NCBI GenBank assembly: GCA_015501595.1
Contig: JADNRX010000221.1
Coordinates: 28,036-92,035 of the forward strand
DNA from: Hymenopellis radicata
Lineage: Eukaryota > Basidiomycota > Agaricomycetes > Agaricales > Physalacriaceae
Length of the DNA: 64,000 nucleotides
Direction of reading: 5' to 3'
The stretch's first letter is position 1, and every line of letters starts with the position of its first letter. Below are positions 12,543 through 24,239 of the stretch, in pieces. The position numbers and the translations under genes were made by a program. The notes under the pieces are model-generated. The model was not told the origin of the DNA and did no database searches. It saw nothing but the letters and a program-made list of their open reading frames with translations.

Positions 12543-13009
12543 CTTGCTTGTTTTCCGTATACCTACACCGCCTGCAATGATTCTAACTCGATGCTTTGTA
12601 ATATTGATGACCACTTCTCGGGTGGGAAAATAGTATGGTTCATACGTGCCCTTGTCCGGAGTTGTTGACTCGCCCGTCTAGTGCGCAGACCAGGCTCACG
12701 GAGAAGAACACCGAATGTTCAAGTGCACACGTCTCGGGAGTCGGAATGGTCAATCCACTCTCGAGGAATCACAATGTTGATCAAGGTTTTGGAGGTAGCA
12801 CAACCATTAATGACAACCAATCAAGACGACGAAAACGCACTCCATCAGGCGTTCAGGTTGTCCTGTCGATGGCCGGATTCAGCGTCTTGGTCCAGTGCTT
12901 CGTACCACCGGTTAATAATACACGACTGAACGTACACCACCGCCACAGTGTTATGGAGTTGTATACCTGCTGGGCATTAGAATTCGGTTAGTACGACGAG
13001 CCCAGACTT
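12543..13009. other. Intergenic stretch, nothing recognised
   Basis: Short frames at 12635-12991 and 12681-12929 overlap each other and show no family resemblance or codon pattern that would support a gene. It separates the 544-aa F-box gene from a remnant of the same gene family. Confidence 0.4.
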
Positions 13010-13190
13010 TGAGGTAGCACATAGGGCCCGCCGCAAGGTCATGCAAGATGATCTGGCAATGTTCCTACTTCGGCAATTGCACAGAGGTCTGCTCTATACC
13101 TAGACGAAAGAAAGAAGACATTGACTCGCAAGTTGAGATAGAGCAAAGCGTCCAAACAACATTGGCGAAGAGGTTTACAGTTCTTTCGGT
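13010..13190 (+). pseudogene. Fragment of a coiled-coil F-box gene
   Basis: The plus strand here carries GGTCATGCAAGATGATCTGGC, matching the coiled-coil segment of the gene at 10908 (GTCATGCAAGACGATCTGGC at about 11078), and continues with a degraded match to its next codons (RRKVMQDDLAM versus RHQVMQDDLAC). Stops follow within 20 codons and the F-box itself is missing. This is a truncated duplicate about 2 kb downstream of its relative. Confidence 0.55.
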
Positions 13191-13294
13191 GTATTTCGAA
13201 GACACGACATCGGCTACTACTCACGTTTATCCCTCCGGTTCGACATGCCCTCAGTCACCCGATTACAAGATGCCTTGATATCCTTGTACTGTTC

Positions 13295-14630
13295 CTACAA
13301 AAAGCAGAGAACTCCCCGACTGGCAAGGCACGGCCAAGTGCGCCGTATCGCGCGCGCAAGCGCCGGATGCGCCTGGTCGGTAATGAGAGTGCTCTCATAC
13401 GAGTGAGCCTCAAAGTGAATGCGCTGCACGCCCCTAAATGCCGAATGGGATAGTATTTCGTCGAGAGTTCCCCACTCGGCTGAAACAGCCTTGAGGTAGC
13501 CATCAATTGTTGTCCACTCGCCGGATGGAACAGCCTTCAGGTAGCCAAGACTGATGAATGTAAATGTGAGCTCCGTGAAATGTAGGGTTGAGCCCGAATC
13601 GGCGAGGTAGCGGAACATTGAGGAGAGCCAGTTGATGAGTCTCCGCGTCTGGCGGCACCCATTACCGATGCCAGAGATGCGTAACTTGAAATGATCAAAG
13701 TGATGGCCTTCGAAGAGGCTCGCATCACTCGGCAGGTCATGACGAGCGTCATATTCTAAGGGTTTCGTTAGGATTGCATCTGGGTCAGAAAGAGAATCAC
13801 GAACGACGCATTAAGTCCAGCCTGAACGATTCCAAACGGAGAGCTTCAGGTCGCAGAATATCACGAAATAAACGGCCTAGATCGGAAGCATGGCTGACCA
13901 CAACCTCGAGGTGTTTTAAGTTGGGAAACATCTGGGAGCAGTGGCAGAGCCAGAATTCAAGGGCACTGTGCAGTTCTAAGTAGTAGTCCAGCTTCACACA
14001 AAGGTGTTCAATAGCGGGAAGGTGTACGACACTTAGTGTCGAGCTGAAAAAATCTACCCGAAGCGGACCGTCCGGTTGGTAACTGGTCGTGTACAAAGAG
14101 ACGCGTTTAACATTGGTGCCTTCCAAATATAAGAACATTTGTTGAAAGTCGTTCTCGTCTTGAAGGCTGTCAATGACAAGGTCTGTAAGGGATTCAGATG
14201 TGCGCAGGAAAGCGCTGAATGCTTCGATGAATTGGCGGTCGTGAGTATCCCAGGATCGGGATTTGTCGAATGTGATGTGGAGATAGGTTAAACGAGGCAT
14301 GAGAGGGAATAATGCAGTGAGGCAGGACAGATAGTCGTTGAGTGTCTCGTTGTGGTCGTGCATCCGAGTCAGTGGGAGGAAGAGCTCCATCCGTTGGATG
14401 AAATTTTGGAGGTGAGGATAGCGTCGGAGGTGGTGGAGGAGGGGGACTGCGCAATCGGATTCGTACAGGTAATGTTCGCGAAAGAGGGCGCGCTGGCAGG
14501 GCACGACCCATGTTCGTGATATGAGTGCGCAATTTAGCAGCCAGTCATAGCTATACTCCGGCCGTTGACGGTCCGCAATCTGTTCAACGACCAACTCCAC
14601 GAGCTCTGGGAGTAAAAGAGGATTATTCAT
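13295..14630 (-). CDS. F-box-like protein, two exons, intact, with an internal repeat
   Basis: Exon 1 is 14630-13805 and exon 2 13755-13295, joined over a 49-bp intron (donor GTTCGT, acceptor CCTTAG); total 1287 nt, 428 aa. The N-terminus is nearly identical to the copy at 6891 (MNNPLLLPELVEL, SYDW, CQRALFRE), so these two are recent duplicates. Exon 2 holds a family-atypical tandem duplication of about 14-15 codons: GYLKAVPSGEWTTID is followed by GYLKAVSAEWGTLDE, where other copies have the block once. The C-terminus ends with LASRGVLCF. Function by family: SCF-type adaptor, substrate unknown. Unit X copy C lies divergently upstream. Confidence 0.8.
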
Positions 14631-14889
14631 TGGAGGTGTAGTAGCCCTTGAAGATGTGGATTAGTTGGTACTAAGCGTGGGTTTTTTTTTGAAACTTACC
14701 GAAAAGGTTGGCCACGTCGGGACTCGGAATGGACTGCAGTTAGTCGAACGAGAATAGAAGGACTCTTCACCTGAATGCATTCAGGTTTAGATACACGTTA
14801 AATTGAGAAAGATACGAACTCGAAGGATCAAATGTTCTGTACTAAAGGCACGCTCGAGCTTAGTTGCAGAAGACGCAGAAGGTATGGTG

Positions 14890-16320
14890 GTAGTAGAAGG
14901 AAGGTCGGAATCTTAGACAAAGGCGGCATCTCACTTGATCATGAACCACCATCATCGATCGGAAATTTGTTGTGTTCCATGGGCGGCTCTGGTGCGTTTA
15001 TTGCACGCCCTGTAAGCGTGTCCTGCTGATATGAATATTCAAAGCAGGTATAGACTTGATTTCGACCAATACCTTCAGGTCCTGCCATACGGACAATCCG
15101 GCTCGAGCCGCTTGCCGACGCGTCTTTCCGATGTATACTGGCCTTTTTGGAAGAGGACACGCCAAATAGGCCGCTGCGCGACGGCGGCGCCCTGCTCCGC
15201 CTAAGACAATATATTGGCTGGAGACGCGGTCGAGGAGCATCAAACCCAAAGCCAGGTGTCGCGTATCAAGGTTTGACGAATTTGGTCGCCCAAACCAGGC
15301 ATGCTTGCTGCCTTGGCTCGAACAGGCCGACGAGAGATATGTCATCCGGATTTCGACGACACGCGTTCAGACTTGGTGCGTAGTCGCGTCCATGTTGCTC
15401 GACACATTCACATTAATTCGTCCCTAGCGCTCTTCATTACTCTGTCAGTACTCGCCCGATGTTCCAAAGCTCAGTGGTACGCGGGTGCAACAGCGATCTC
15501 CAATATCATACGGACAATCCCAGTCATATCGCCCCAACATTTTGGTTCTGGATAGCGGACGTGCATGAAATGACGCCCTTTTGTCTGTGTTTCATTCAAC
15601 ATTTCTCCCATGTCCGGCTGATTTGAATCTACAGATCTTGTACAGCACGATGGCATATCTTACCATCTCGTCTGCTCGTCTATGTCGTGGCGTCACAAAT
15701 TATAATCTCAACGAACTTGAAGCCCAACCGTGCGTCAAACCGTTCCCTCTTTCGCGAGACATTCATCGCAGACAGTGGCACAATTCGATCTCATCGTCGA
15801 GGCTTATACCGCACTGGAAGGATCAGAACCACCACCGCCATATACTTGATAAGGCCACTTCATCCAAGCATAGGATTTACGGCTATCATACCTACCGTGC
15901 GTCCTCGCCAAATGATTGACTATCATTCTCTCATATTTATGCCCAGATTGTATCTTCATAAGAAGCATTGCTTTCGGGCCTAGGCGGCGAATTCGCGGAG
16001 GACGACGTGAATGCCGTTAAAGACCTCCAGTACGTTTTTGAAACAGACCGTCCCAGATAGCGTCTTGATGCTGGGAATACTTAGACTGGACATCTCTTCT
16101 TCGATGTTGCGCCCCGCGAAGACAGCCTGCCTTCTAGTTCCTGGACTCTCGCTCAGCGTGGACGAAACGCGTGGGTTGTAGATCCTGACTACGCGTACCA
16201 GGATCTTCCGATTCCGAACCGTGAACTGCTGCGCATATGCATGGGCCAATGTTGATCGTCTTTGAACTTTCATCGCTATTCTGCGAGCGTCCTCATGATC
16301 TGTTGACGGCACGTTCGTGG
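14890..16320 (+). pseudogene. Decayed repeat unit X, copy C
   Basis: Shares with copies A and B the AACCACCATCATCG start, a TCCTGCTGATATGAATATTC stretch near 15020 (compare 688 and 7280), and at its end CGCGAAGACAGCCTGCC near 16119 with CTCTCGCTCAGCGTGGACG. A plus-strand piece EFAEDDVNAVKDL near 15990 matches ELEAEDDVVVVKDI of copy A, suggesting plus-strand coding ancestry. Frames are broken throughout. It ends just before the Mutator-like element at 16377. Confidence 0.4.
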
Positions 16321-16366
16321 AGAGGACCGAGTTGATGGGTGCGGTGGAAGAGGATGTCGATGATAG

Positions 16367-19300
16367 GCATCGGTTGGGGCTATCATATTTTACCGTGGCA
16401 CCTACCGTGGTGCCGTGGCCATTACCGTGGCCGTTACCGTGGACAGCACGGTACTGCTACAAGATCACCGTGGGCAGGGACAAGGGCTGACCCTGTACCG
16501 TGGCCGTCACACCGTTATGCAGCGCTGTCACAGCGTTATGCAGCTTCGTAACGCAGTTGTAACGCGCTCCCAGAAAGGTCTCCAACCGCACCTACCTAGA
16601 GAATACAGCAATGGCTTGAAGGCGCGCATGAGTGAGCATGATCTTGATCCACCAAATCGGGTAACCGCGAATAGCCATGTGGCCTATGTTCGGTCCTTGA
16701 TGAACGCGTCTTGATCTTATACGATCATCGTTCAGTGCAGTATGCTCTGTGACGCGATATTCACTCCTTGAATATCAGTTCTGTTTCTCTCAGCCTCCGC
16801 TGTGTCTTGTGTATCTGGAATTCTTTGGTGACTGCCAGCTAATTCGGCCATGTTGATTTTGGCTGCATTGTTGGCCGGTACAGACCCTAATAGTGTCTTG
16901 TACGCGTTCCACTACGCTGACACGATGTTAAAAATCATTGTGGGTCAAATTTCTCTTACTGGAGGCAGTTCCCCCGACATATTTATAGGGCAAATTCGGT
17001 CCGAGTCGCCTTCTCACAAAACAGCTCGAACACTTGGATCCAGACACTGGACGGACTTCGAACTCGAAATTCAGCAGTTCTGCCGACTCATCAGTATCGA
17101 CAGCAATAGGATAATGGTGAACTCTCTTCTTCCTATTCTGGTAAGTGCCATTGACTGGAGCAGACCGGTGGCTAAATCGATCTCAGGCCATGTCATCGGT
17201 TATACCTTGCCTCGTCCTGCGACCAGGACTGCAGATAGTGTACCTGCTTCTTCCGGTTCGTCTAGTAGACCTCGGAAACAGGACGGCTTGGACGAGGGAT
17301 TGGTGAAATCATCGCCTGCGCGATCCCAATCAATGTCTCTGATATTCAAATGTGCAAAAGATGGAACACACGTTCAAATTCAACGTGTTGTGAAGTCTGG
17401 AACACGAGCGTTGAAATGGGTGCTCTGTGACGACGAGTCGGACACCCGTAAATCGGATTCTGAGCATCGTCCTGTCAAGAAGCGACGCCATGACGCTTTG
17501 TCGTCCTCCCGAGTTGGAAGGTCTCTGAAACGTGCACTGTCGAGCTCGGAATCCCTCAGCAGTGACTCAGACACCAACCCACATTGTTCAAAAAAAGCCC
17601 GGTACACTCGTCACATCTCTTTTCGAAAAGACAAGAACAATCCGGCTAGTATGACACGGACAGTACATAGCATGTCCGTCGACGCCACTCGACATGGTAC
17701 TTCGTCGATTTCAAATCCATTTCACGAGACCCCGTCCATCTAAACTTCCACTCTCGTCCTGCCGTTGACCATGATTCCCTATCCAAAGTCTCCAACCCTC
17801 CCCCTTCCACCAAAATTTCAGGCCATGACGACGAGCCCGTAAACTCAGCACTGAGTCTGTACATGAAGAGCGAGAAGCTGGCGGACACGTGGGATGGATA
17901 TCCGGACGGCAACTTCACATTCGACGACACTCACGGTGTGTTCGCAAAGACGAAGCACCTGATGATGCATTGGCCATGTACCGTCGGACATGCCTTGGAT
18001 ACATCAGATTCAAGTGCACGAACAACGAGTACACACGAAGACTTCTTCGCGAGCGCATCACCTGGAGAAAGCATGCATCTGTGGGTGCCTTTGATGATAT
18101 GCAGTGCACTGGAGGTGATGACGGAAAGTGCATCATCGCCGTCACTTACACATGAAGTGGTGGTGTACGATTCATCGACAGCGGATTCCACTGTCATCCT
18201 CGCCCTACTCGCGAGCTTCATTTGGACTCAAAAGTGGAGTTGACATTCAAGAAGGTAGTTTACGAAAATCCTCACGCCAGCGCCTTGAAGTACTGGACTT
18301 CCACGGCTGGAACAATTGCGCCCCTTCTTCCTAATGCTGGACGGGTTAACGAACACTTCTTCTAGCATCGCGTATGCAAAAGGCTGATTCATCGGTCGAC
18401 TTCCCTTCAGCCTGCGATTCGGCATGGGAGCAGCTACTTGCCCTTACTGGAAAGACATTGGCGGCAGAAACTCGCTTCACGCCTGTCGACGTTGACTTAG
18501 AGGCAAGCCAAATGCTATGCTGGAAGACCATATGTTTACTCGCTCGAAGGCTGCAGGGATTGCTGGTAACCGCCAATGGGGACTTGACGCCGGTCATCAT
18601 CAAGATGGATGGTCGCTGTGTCCATCATGGAGTGATGATGCGCGTCACGGCAGAGATCACAAAGTTGAGGTATGTACTCGATGTTTTTGCTTCAATGCCT
18701 CACAAGTCTGACTTGGACTCAAGCCTGGTCCAGGCTACATTGATCTCAAGAAAGCGGATGACACTCCTTCACCACGACAAGTGCAAGTCGTAGAGCAGAA
18801 GCGTCCAAAGCCGCGACGAAGTCGAAAGACAAAGAAAGAACCTTAGCAGATCACAGCTGCAGACCTCATAGCGCGCCGTACATTGGGACAGTGTATTAGA
18901 TATTGGTAGACACCCTAGATATAACCTTTAGGCTGGCTGTTCTAATGAAACCTCACTTACAACTCAGAGCCCCAGAAGTTACGACCGAATCGACAGCTGA
19001 TCCACAGACTGTAACGCCCTTGTCACCTCTTGTCACGCCACTGTCACTTCCCATCACGACCGTGCGTACTACCGTAGGGCTACCGTGAGTACCGTGGAGC
19101 ACTACCGTGGCCGTAGACGTTACCGTTTCAGTACCGTGGCCTACCGTGAGCCGTTACCGTTACCGTAAAAAGGTCTACCGTGGTACCGTGGCCGCTACCG
19201 TGGCTACCGTGGTCACGCCCTTTTCCGTGAAGTCAATATCATGCATATTTGACACAGAATTACATCTTTACAGGTAATCGACTTTGAGAGGTGTAGTCTA

Positions 19301-19470
19301 CAGTATCGTATAGACCTCTTACGGTACTTGTAAGCTGAGTATACTACCAAAATTCACCAGTTAAGACAGCGGGCAGTGGGCTCTGTGGCTGTGCTACCGT
19401 GGTGCCGTGCCACGGTACCGTGGACCCCACGGTAACGGTAACGGTAAAATCTTGCTGCCCGCATCGGTTG
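16367..19470. mobile_element. Mutator-like DNA element, 3084 bp, with 10-bp target duplication
   Basis: The element proper is 16377-19460. It is flanked on both sides by the direct repeat GCATCGGTTG (16367-16376 and 19461-19470), a target-site duplication of the length typical for Mutator-like elements. The ends are inverted and imperfect: GGGCTATCATATTTTACCGT on the left, and GGGCAGCAAGATTTTACCGT read inward from the right. Inside both ends lie arrays of CCGTGG/TACCGT (16390-16560, 19060-19235, 19385-19450), which look like repeated transposase-binding sites. The only coding content is a decayed GCM-type zinc-binding gene with no catalytic domain, so it is probably non-autonomous. Confidence 0.8.
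16850..18846 (+). pseudogene. GCM-like zinc-binding transposon protein, broken
   Basis: A 297-codon frame (16850-17743) rich in Ser/Arg/Lys with basic patches (KKRRHDALSSSR) leads into the sequence TWDGYPDGNFTFDD at about 17890, a block I recognise from Agaricomycete GCM-domain proteins. The frame then shifts near 17965 to continue the family pattern (ALAMYRRTCLGYIRFKC, with cysteines), meets a TGA near 18155 and resumes with CHPRPTRELHLD. A lysine/arginine-rich tail (KRPKPRRSRKTKKEP) ends at TAG 18844-18846. WRKY-GCM-type zinc domains are known as DNA-binding modules of Mutator-like transposases; no DDE catalytic core is seen. At least one frameshift and one stop make it a pseudogene unless spliced differently. 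Confidence 0.55.
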
Positions 19471-19821
19471 GGATTGGCTGACCAGTGGACAAGGAAGTCT
19501 TGCGATGTTGACAAATGAGGAACAGGCTAGTACCGTTACTTTACATTTCTGCGTTGGTCCTGGATTCTTAGTTTGTTTCGCGTTGTGCTACTTCAAATCT
19601 TTAATCCATGTCAAGGTGTTGACAAGCTGTATACAATGATACTTAGCTGGGATGGACCCGTACTAGGGACGCAGGAGGTTAAAAAGCTCAGGGAACGTTA
19701 AACACTAGTAGCTACTGGTATTCACAGCTTTCACTAAGATCCTGGAGTCTATTGCCTTGTTATCAGTGAGTGGCGTCAGCCACACTTCCACGTAAACTCA
19801 ACACTCTAGGACTACTACACT
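19471..19821. other. Intergenic stretch, nothing recognised
   Basis: Sequence to the right of the Mutator-like element. No supported reading frame, repeat or RNA gene was found. Confidence 0.4.
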
Positions 19822-20290
19822 TCATGGATCCATCCTTCTCCATTTGAGCTCGCGACTTGGAGGCATCTCGTCTAGTATATCATACGCCTCCTTCGCCGCA
19901 GCCACCAGCTCAGGCCTCATAATCAAATCCATATACTCTTCGCTCAGATTGACGCCGAAGAGGACAAGGAGGTAGCGACCGACGACCTGCAGCCGGGGAA
20001 GCATCTCGACTCTATACATTTTCAGGTTCTGCGAAAAGCAGCAAGCTTGACACGCACCCAAATTGGTCCGCGTATTTACGCTCCTTCCAGCGCGGAAGCG
20101 TGAATAGACGCCGGAGATCAGAGGCGTCGCAGTCGTGTTTGCAGTGGTTAACCTCGTCGATGACGAGTTTCCAACACAACATGAAGGTGGGGGTCCTGCG
20201 GCCGTTGACGATGGTGTCTACGGGCGGCAGGCGTGTCGGGATAGGTCAATGGGAGCCCGTTTTTGGGAAGGTGAACAATTAGGGCAGGGG
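19822..20290 (-). pseudogene. Orphan gene fragment on the minus strand
   Basis: Two consecutive minus-strand frames look coding. The upstream one (about 20270-20030) reads PTFMLCWKLVIDEVNHCKHD and then LRRLFTLPRWKERKYADQF. The downstream one (20061-19822) reads MYRVEMLPRLQVVGRYLLV and ends ELKWRRMDP before a stop. They are joined by a frame change near 20030, either a short intron or a frameshift. Residue composition is protein-like with no low complexity. No family was recognised and no upstream exon was found. Confidence 0.4.
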
Positions 20291-20690
20291 GAGCAACAAA
20301 GAACGACCTACAAGAGTTCACCCGTTTGCAGCTTTCTCCTGCTGTAATGTAACTCGTTATTACTCGGCGAAGAGATGTTAGAATGGACTTGGTTACAGGT
20401 ACTCTTTGAGCGTGAGCGTCTGTCCTTCAGTCCTGGTTTGTGGCATGGATAGTTGGTTCATGGTCTCGTGATCGATATCAAGTTTACGGTTTGTCGGAGA
20501 GTTGGCTAAAGAGCCTGGACGAAGAAAGTGCGATACATCGAATGAATTACCCAGTCCGACTTGCCTAGGTACATAGTAATACAAGTTGGTAGACTAGTAT
20601 TTTGCCACCTACACGCTTGACCAGTTATTGACACTTCTACCTGCCTGTTTACCTATGTACGTACCAATGGAATTCCTTCCCGTCCATATC
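20291..20690. other. Intergenic stretch, nothing recognised
   Basis: Short frames only, none resembling a known family. It forms the 3' flank of the F-box gene at 20691-22004. Confidence 0.4.
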
Positions 20691-22004
20691 CTAAGAAAAG
20701 CAGAGAACTCCTCGACTGGCAAGACACGGCAAAGTGCGCCGTATTGTAGACGCGAGCTCCGGATGCGCCTGGTCGGTGATAAGAGTCCTCTCCTCAGATT
20801 CCTTCTCGAAGTGAATGCGCTGCACACCGCTGAATGCCGCATGGGACAGTACTTCATCTAGCGTTGCCCACCTGCCTGGGATACCCTCGATATCGGGATT
20901 GGTGTATGCGAACGTGAGTTTGGTGAATGTGAACGTGAGTTCGGTGAAATGAATGGCTGAGCCCGAATCAGCCAGGGAGCGGAAGATCAAGGAGAACCAG
21001 TCGATCATTATCTGCACTTCGTAGCACAGGAGACCGGGTTCATAGATACATAGCATAAAATGCTTGACGTGAAGACCTTCGAGGAGGCCGAAAGTCGGCG
21101 GTCCGCTGTAGTGGGTGTCGAAGAGGTCTAACGGATTCATGTAATTTGCTACTAACGGCAGTAAAACGGGAAATAACGAACATTCGGAACAATGATTTAA
21201 TCCCAGTCGGAGTGATTCCAATTGCAGAGCTGTGGATTGCATAATATCACGGAGCCACATGACGAGATCGGAGGAATCGTTCGCAACAAACTCGCAGTGC
21301 TTTAGATTGGGAAACATTACGCGTTGTTGGCTGAGCCAGAACTTCAACCCACTGGAAAGTTCAAAGGCGTTGCGTGGATTGATTTGGAGCAGTTCCACTG
21401 CAGGAAGGCAGGCAACGCTGAGTGTTGTGTCGAAAAAATCCACTTGAATTGGTCTGTACGGGTTGTAGAACATCGTGCCCAACGAGAGTCGTTGAACCAT
21501 TGTACCATTCAACAACGAGAACATTTTTCGGAAATCCAGTTGGTCCCGAAGACCATGAACAGCAAGCGCCGTAAGGCATTCCGACTGGCGCAGAAAGGCG
21601 CCGAATGCCTCAACGAATAATCGGTCGTGAGCATCCCAGGGTCGGGATCTGTCGAATGTGATGTCCAAGGACGTTACGTGTGGGATGAGAGGGAACGATG
21701 CTGCAAGGGAAGACAGATATTTGTTCCGCTGCCAAATGATTTCAGTGTCCCGGGGAGCGTGTCGAACATGAAGATGCTGAATGAGGCGTTGGAGGTGGGG
21801 ATAAAGGCGGAAGTGAGCGGGAAGCCGGAATACCTCCCGAAAATTGCACCAGCGGGTATCATGGAAGAGGGCGCGTTGACTGGGAGCCGTCCACGCCCGC
21901 GATATGAGTGCACAGTTTCGCAGTGTGAGACAGTCCCCTCGAAGATGTTCGACGATCAACTCTATGAGCTCTGGCGGCAGATTAGGCGCGCTCTTGGGAG
22001 ACAT
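20691..22004 (-). CDS. F-box-like protein, intact; intron is in frame
   Basis: The frame is open from ATG at 22004 to the stop at 20691 (437 aa if unspliced). By comparison with its paralogues a 54-bp intron should be removed (21181-21128, donor GTTCGT, acceptor CGTTAG), giving 419 aa; the retained segment would add 18 residues without shifting the frame. The N-terminus carries the F-box-like motif (LPPELIELIVEHL, CALISRAW, SQRALFHD), the middle SECLTALAVHGL and FPNLKHCEF, and the end LPCLASRGVLCF. By family it is an SCF adaptor candidate with unknown target. Unit X copy D lies divergently upstream. Confidence 0.8.
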   Translation of the reverse strand: MSPKSAPNLPPELIELIVEHLRGDCLTLRNCALISRAWTAPSQRALFHDTRWCNFREVFRLPAHFRLYPHLQRLIQHLHVRHAPRDTEIIWQRNKYLSSLAASFPLIPHVTSLDITFDRSRPWDAHDRLFVEAFGAFLRQSECLTALAVHGLRDQLDFRKMFSLLNGTMVQRLSLGTMFYNPYRPIQVDFFDTTLSVACLPAVELLQINPRNAFELSSGLKFWLSQQRVMFPNLKHCEFVANDSSDLVMWLRDIMQSTALQLESLRLGLNHCSECSLFPVLLPLVANYMNPLDLFDTHYSGPPTFGLLEGLHVKHFMLCIYEPGLLCYEVQIMIDWFSLIFRSLADSGSAIHFTELTFTFTKLTFAYTNPDIEGIPGRWATLDEVLSHAAFSGVQRIHFEKESEERTLITDQAHPELASTIRRTLPCLASRGVLCFS

Positions 22005-22249
22005 CGCAGAGAATGTAGAGCCTGAAGCCGCGATTCAAGGGACGGTATGAAGATGTACGCCTGAAACTTACCGAAAATGCTGGATAGCACTCTATACGCC
22101 TCGTTCGATAGTATCTGAATAGTGAGATATGTAGTGAATCAAAAGAATACAAAATTTGCGACGTGCTGGGGCAAATAACCTGTATATCGCAGACGTGGAT
22201 AACGTCGGACGACGGTTGATGGACAAAACTTGCAAGTAGCGGAAGTGCG

Positions 22250-23782
22250 GCCCGAGCTTCCGGAACTTGATCAACAACCCCCATCATCGTTTGCTCAACA
22301 TCGCGAGTTTGTTCGACTTACAAGCCCTGCGCGCGCAGGATATATACGGCATAAACAACTCCTACGTCTGCGCGAATAATCGTACCGCTTTTGTACATCA
22401 CACATCCCGCATGCCGCCACAAGCACCCGGTCACGGCGAAATTGGTATTGGCTACGCCATTCCAAGACTGGTGCGTCTTTCTGGGATCGCACTCTTGATG
22501 ATCTCGATAGACTGGACATATCTCCTTGACCTTGCGGATACGCCAAAAGGCCGTCTTCCCCCCCCGTACGCAGCTTTTCCGACAGTGGCCTTGTATCAAG
22601 ACAGGACAATCCCATTTCTTGCAATGACGAAAAGCTCCGAGGTCCTTTGCATAGAATCAAGAACAACGCGGTCTGGCTACGCTTTCCCAGACGTCCCAGG
22701 CCCAAGGAATTGGCTTGAATTCGTTCCAAGTTAGTGTTCCCATTACGCACCTCAAGGTACGTATATATGCTCCTGAAACCTTGCCACCGACACTGACGGC
22801 ATCTTTAGTGATGAATACTACGATACCTCATGACGATCACGCCGCAAAATTCCCCCCTGCTTGTCACTGTGCACCGAACAACGACTTTGCTCGCTTCTTG
22901 CCGTTTCGAATATGTTTTCATATATAAATCAATCCTTGGGCCGCTCCCGAAGGCAGCGAAGCATGTGCAGATCATGTACCCCGCGGAGTCTCGGCTGTCT
23001 GAAAGGACAATATTTCGCCTGTCGCATCTTCCAGCCGTATCCCATGCGCACGACGCCTTGTCGCGCCCAGCGCCGCCCACGTCTTTCGGCCCGTTCCACC
23101 CTAAAACACCTCGACCAGCACGTCCGCCGAGATGCCTACATTGTCCAAACCAGTTCCATCCGTCTAACAGGCGCTCCTCCTCATGCATCCATCCAGTTAA
23201 GTATTCGCCTGTGATGCTCGGTCAGCAGCCGGATGCCACGGAGTTGTATGTATCACGATACCATCCTTTTCCCCTTACTTTCTGCGCCGCCTTCACGACA
23301 ATGGGCGCGAGGCCGAGCCAGCCGATACGTCGTGTAACGTGTTCGAGCTGAACGACGCTCATTAGCGCGTACTCAGTAAACTATCTCTTGCTCGGCATGG
23401 TATCAACGACCCTGAACGATTCCAAACATTGAGCAGCGGTGTGAAGCGCGAGCTCCGTATGATGCTGACCGTGGCTTGCGGGTACGCGTACAAATACGAG
23501 GGAAATGAGGCATACTACCGGGATCTTGCTGGATCGCTCTGAGGGGGAATAGGCGGAAACAAAGTATTCAGATTGTGGGCCAGGATGGAAGAAAGGGAAA
23601 CACGGCCCGGGCACTTCTCAGCCTTGATTGGGAACCATCACCATCCAAATCGTTTGCTCCGTACCGCGCTTTCGGCCAGTTTCTCCTTCCTTCAAAAACC
23701 TTTCATCTGCGCGATATGCACATATGCACGAGTATATGCCGCATGGCTGGTACCTGGCTGGTACGTATACTTCGAATAATTT
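22250..23782 (+). pseudogene. Decayed repeat unit X, copy D, cut by an LTR element
   Basis: This copy has the longest open piece (22267-22734, 155 codons). It shares long DNA stretches with 43765-44985 read on the other strand: GGCCTTGTATCAAGACAGGAC versus GGCCTTGTATTCAGACAGGAC, then CAAGAACAACGCGG, and later CACCTCGACCAGCACGTCCG. Translation of the shared part near 23250-23520 gives FPYFLRRLH, KLSLARHGIND and ELRMMLTVACGYAYKYEG, broken by stops. The unit is divergent to the F-box gene at 22004 and is interrupted at 23783 by the LTR element. The family is unrecognised. Confidence 0.4.
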
Positions 23783-24169
23783 TGTACCGTTCGTGCACTC
23801 CCTGTGCACGAAACGGTAACAATCCCTCTGTTCGGGATTGCCCAGTTAGGAGTTCCCCCTTGTTCTCCCAGGAGACTCCCCTCTGATCTTATCCTTCTTG
23901 CACCCTCGTCTCAGCTCGGGTGCCTTGATGACCCTTTCCTCTTCATTCTCCTTCCCATTTGATTCCCTTGATTTAGGAGACTCCTTTTCATTATAGTATT
24001 TAGTCTACATACAAGCCTCCTTTGTACAGTAGTTAGGAACCCCCACAATCGAGGCCTCCTTCTGCCTCTCTCTCTGTGGGATTCTCTCCGAAACTCACTC
24101 CCTCTCCGTGATCAGTGGATCCTGCGCGCAACGATACGTTCTTGCGCACGGCCGGACTCAGGTGCACAA
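23783..24169. repeat. Left long terminal repeat
   Basis: 387-bp LTR starting TG and ending CA. Its first 35 bases form a hairpin: ACCGTTCGTGCAC and its near-complement GTGCACGAAACGGT are separated by five bases. Confidence 0.85.
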
Positions 24170-24239
24170 GTGGAGCCCACCGCGAGGGATCCGCTTTTCA
24201 CGGTGTTCCGCTCATCACTGGCCAATAATGTCGGTCAAG

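Noticed and set aside
16367..19470. Reading the GCATCGGTTGGG repeats as part of longer inverted ends
   Set aside because: The two copies are direct, not inverted, and lie immediately outside the GGGC ends, so they are a target duplication.
22267..22734. 155-codon plus frame as an independent gene
   Set aside because: It is the longest open remnant of unit X copy D; the homologous stretch on the minus strand at 44.7-45.0 kb is not open in the same frame.
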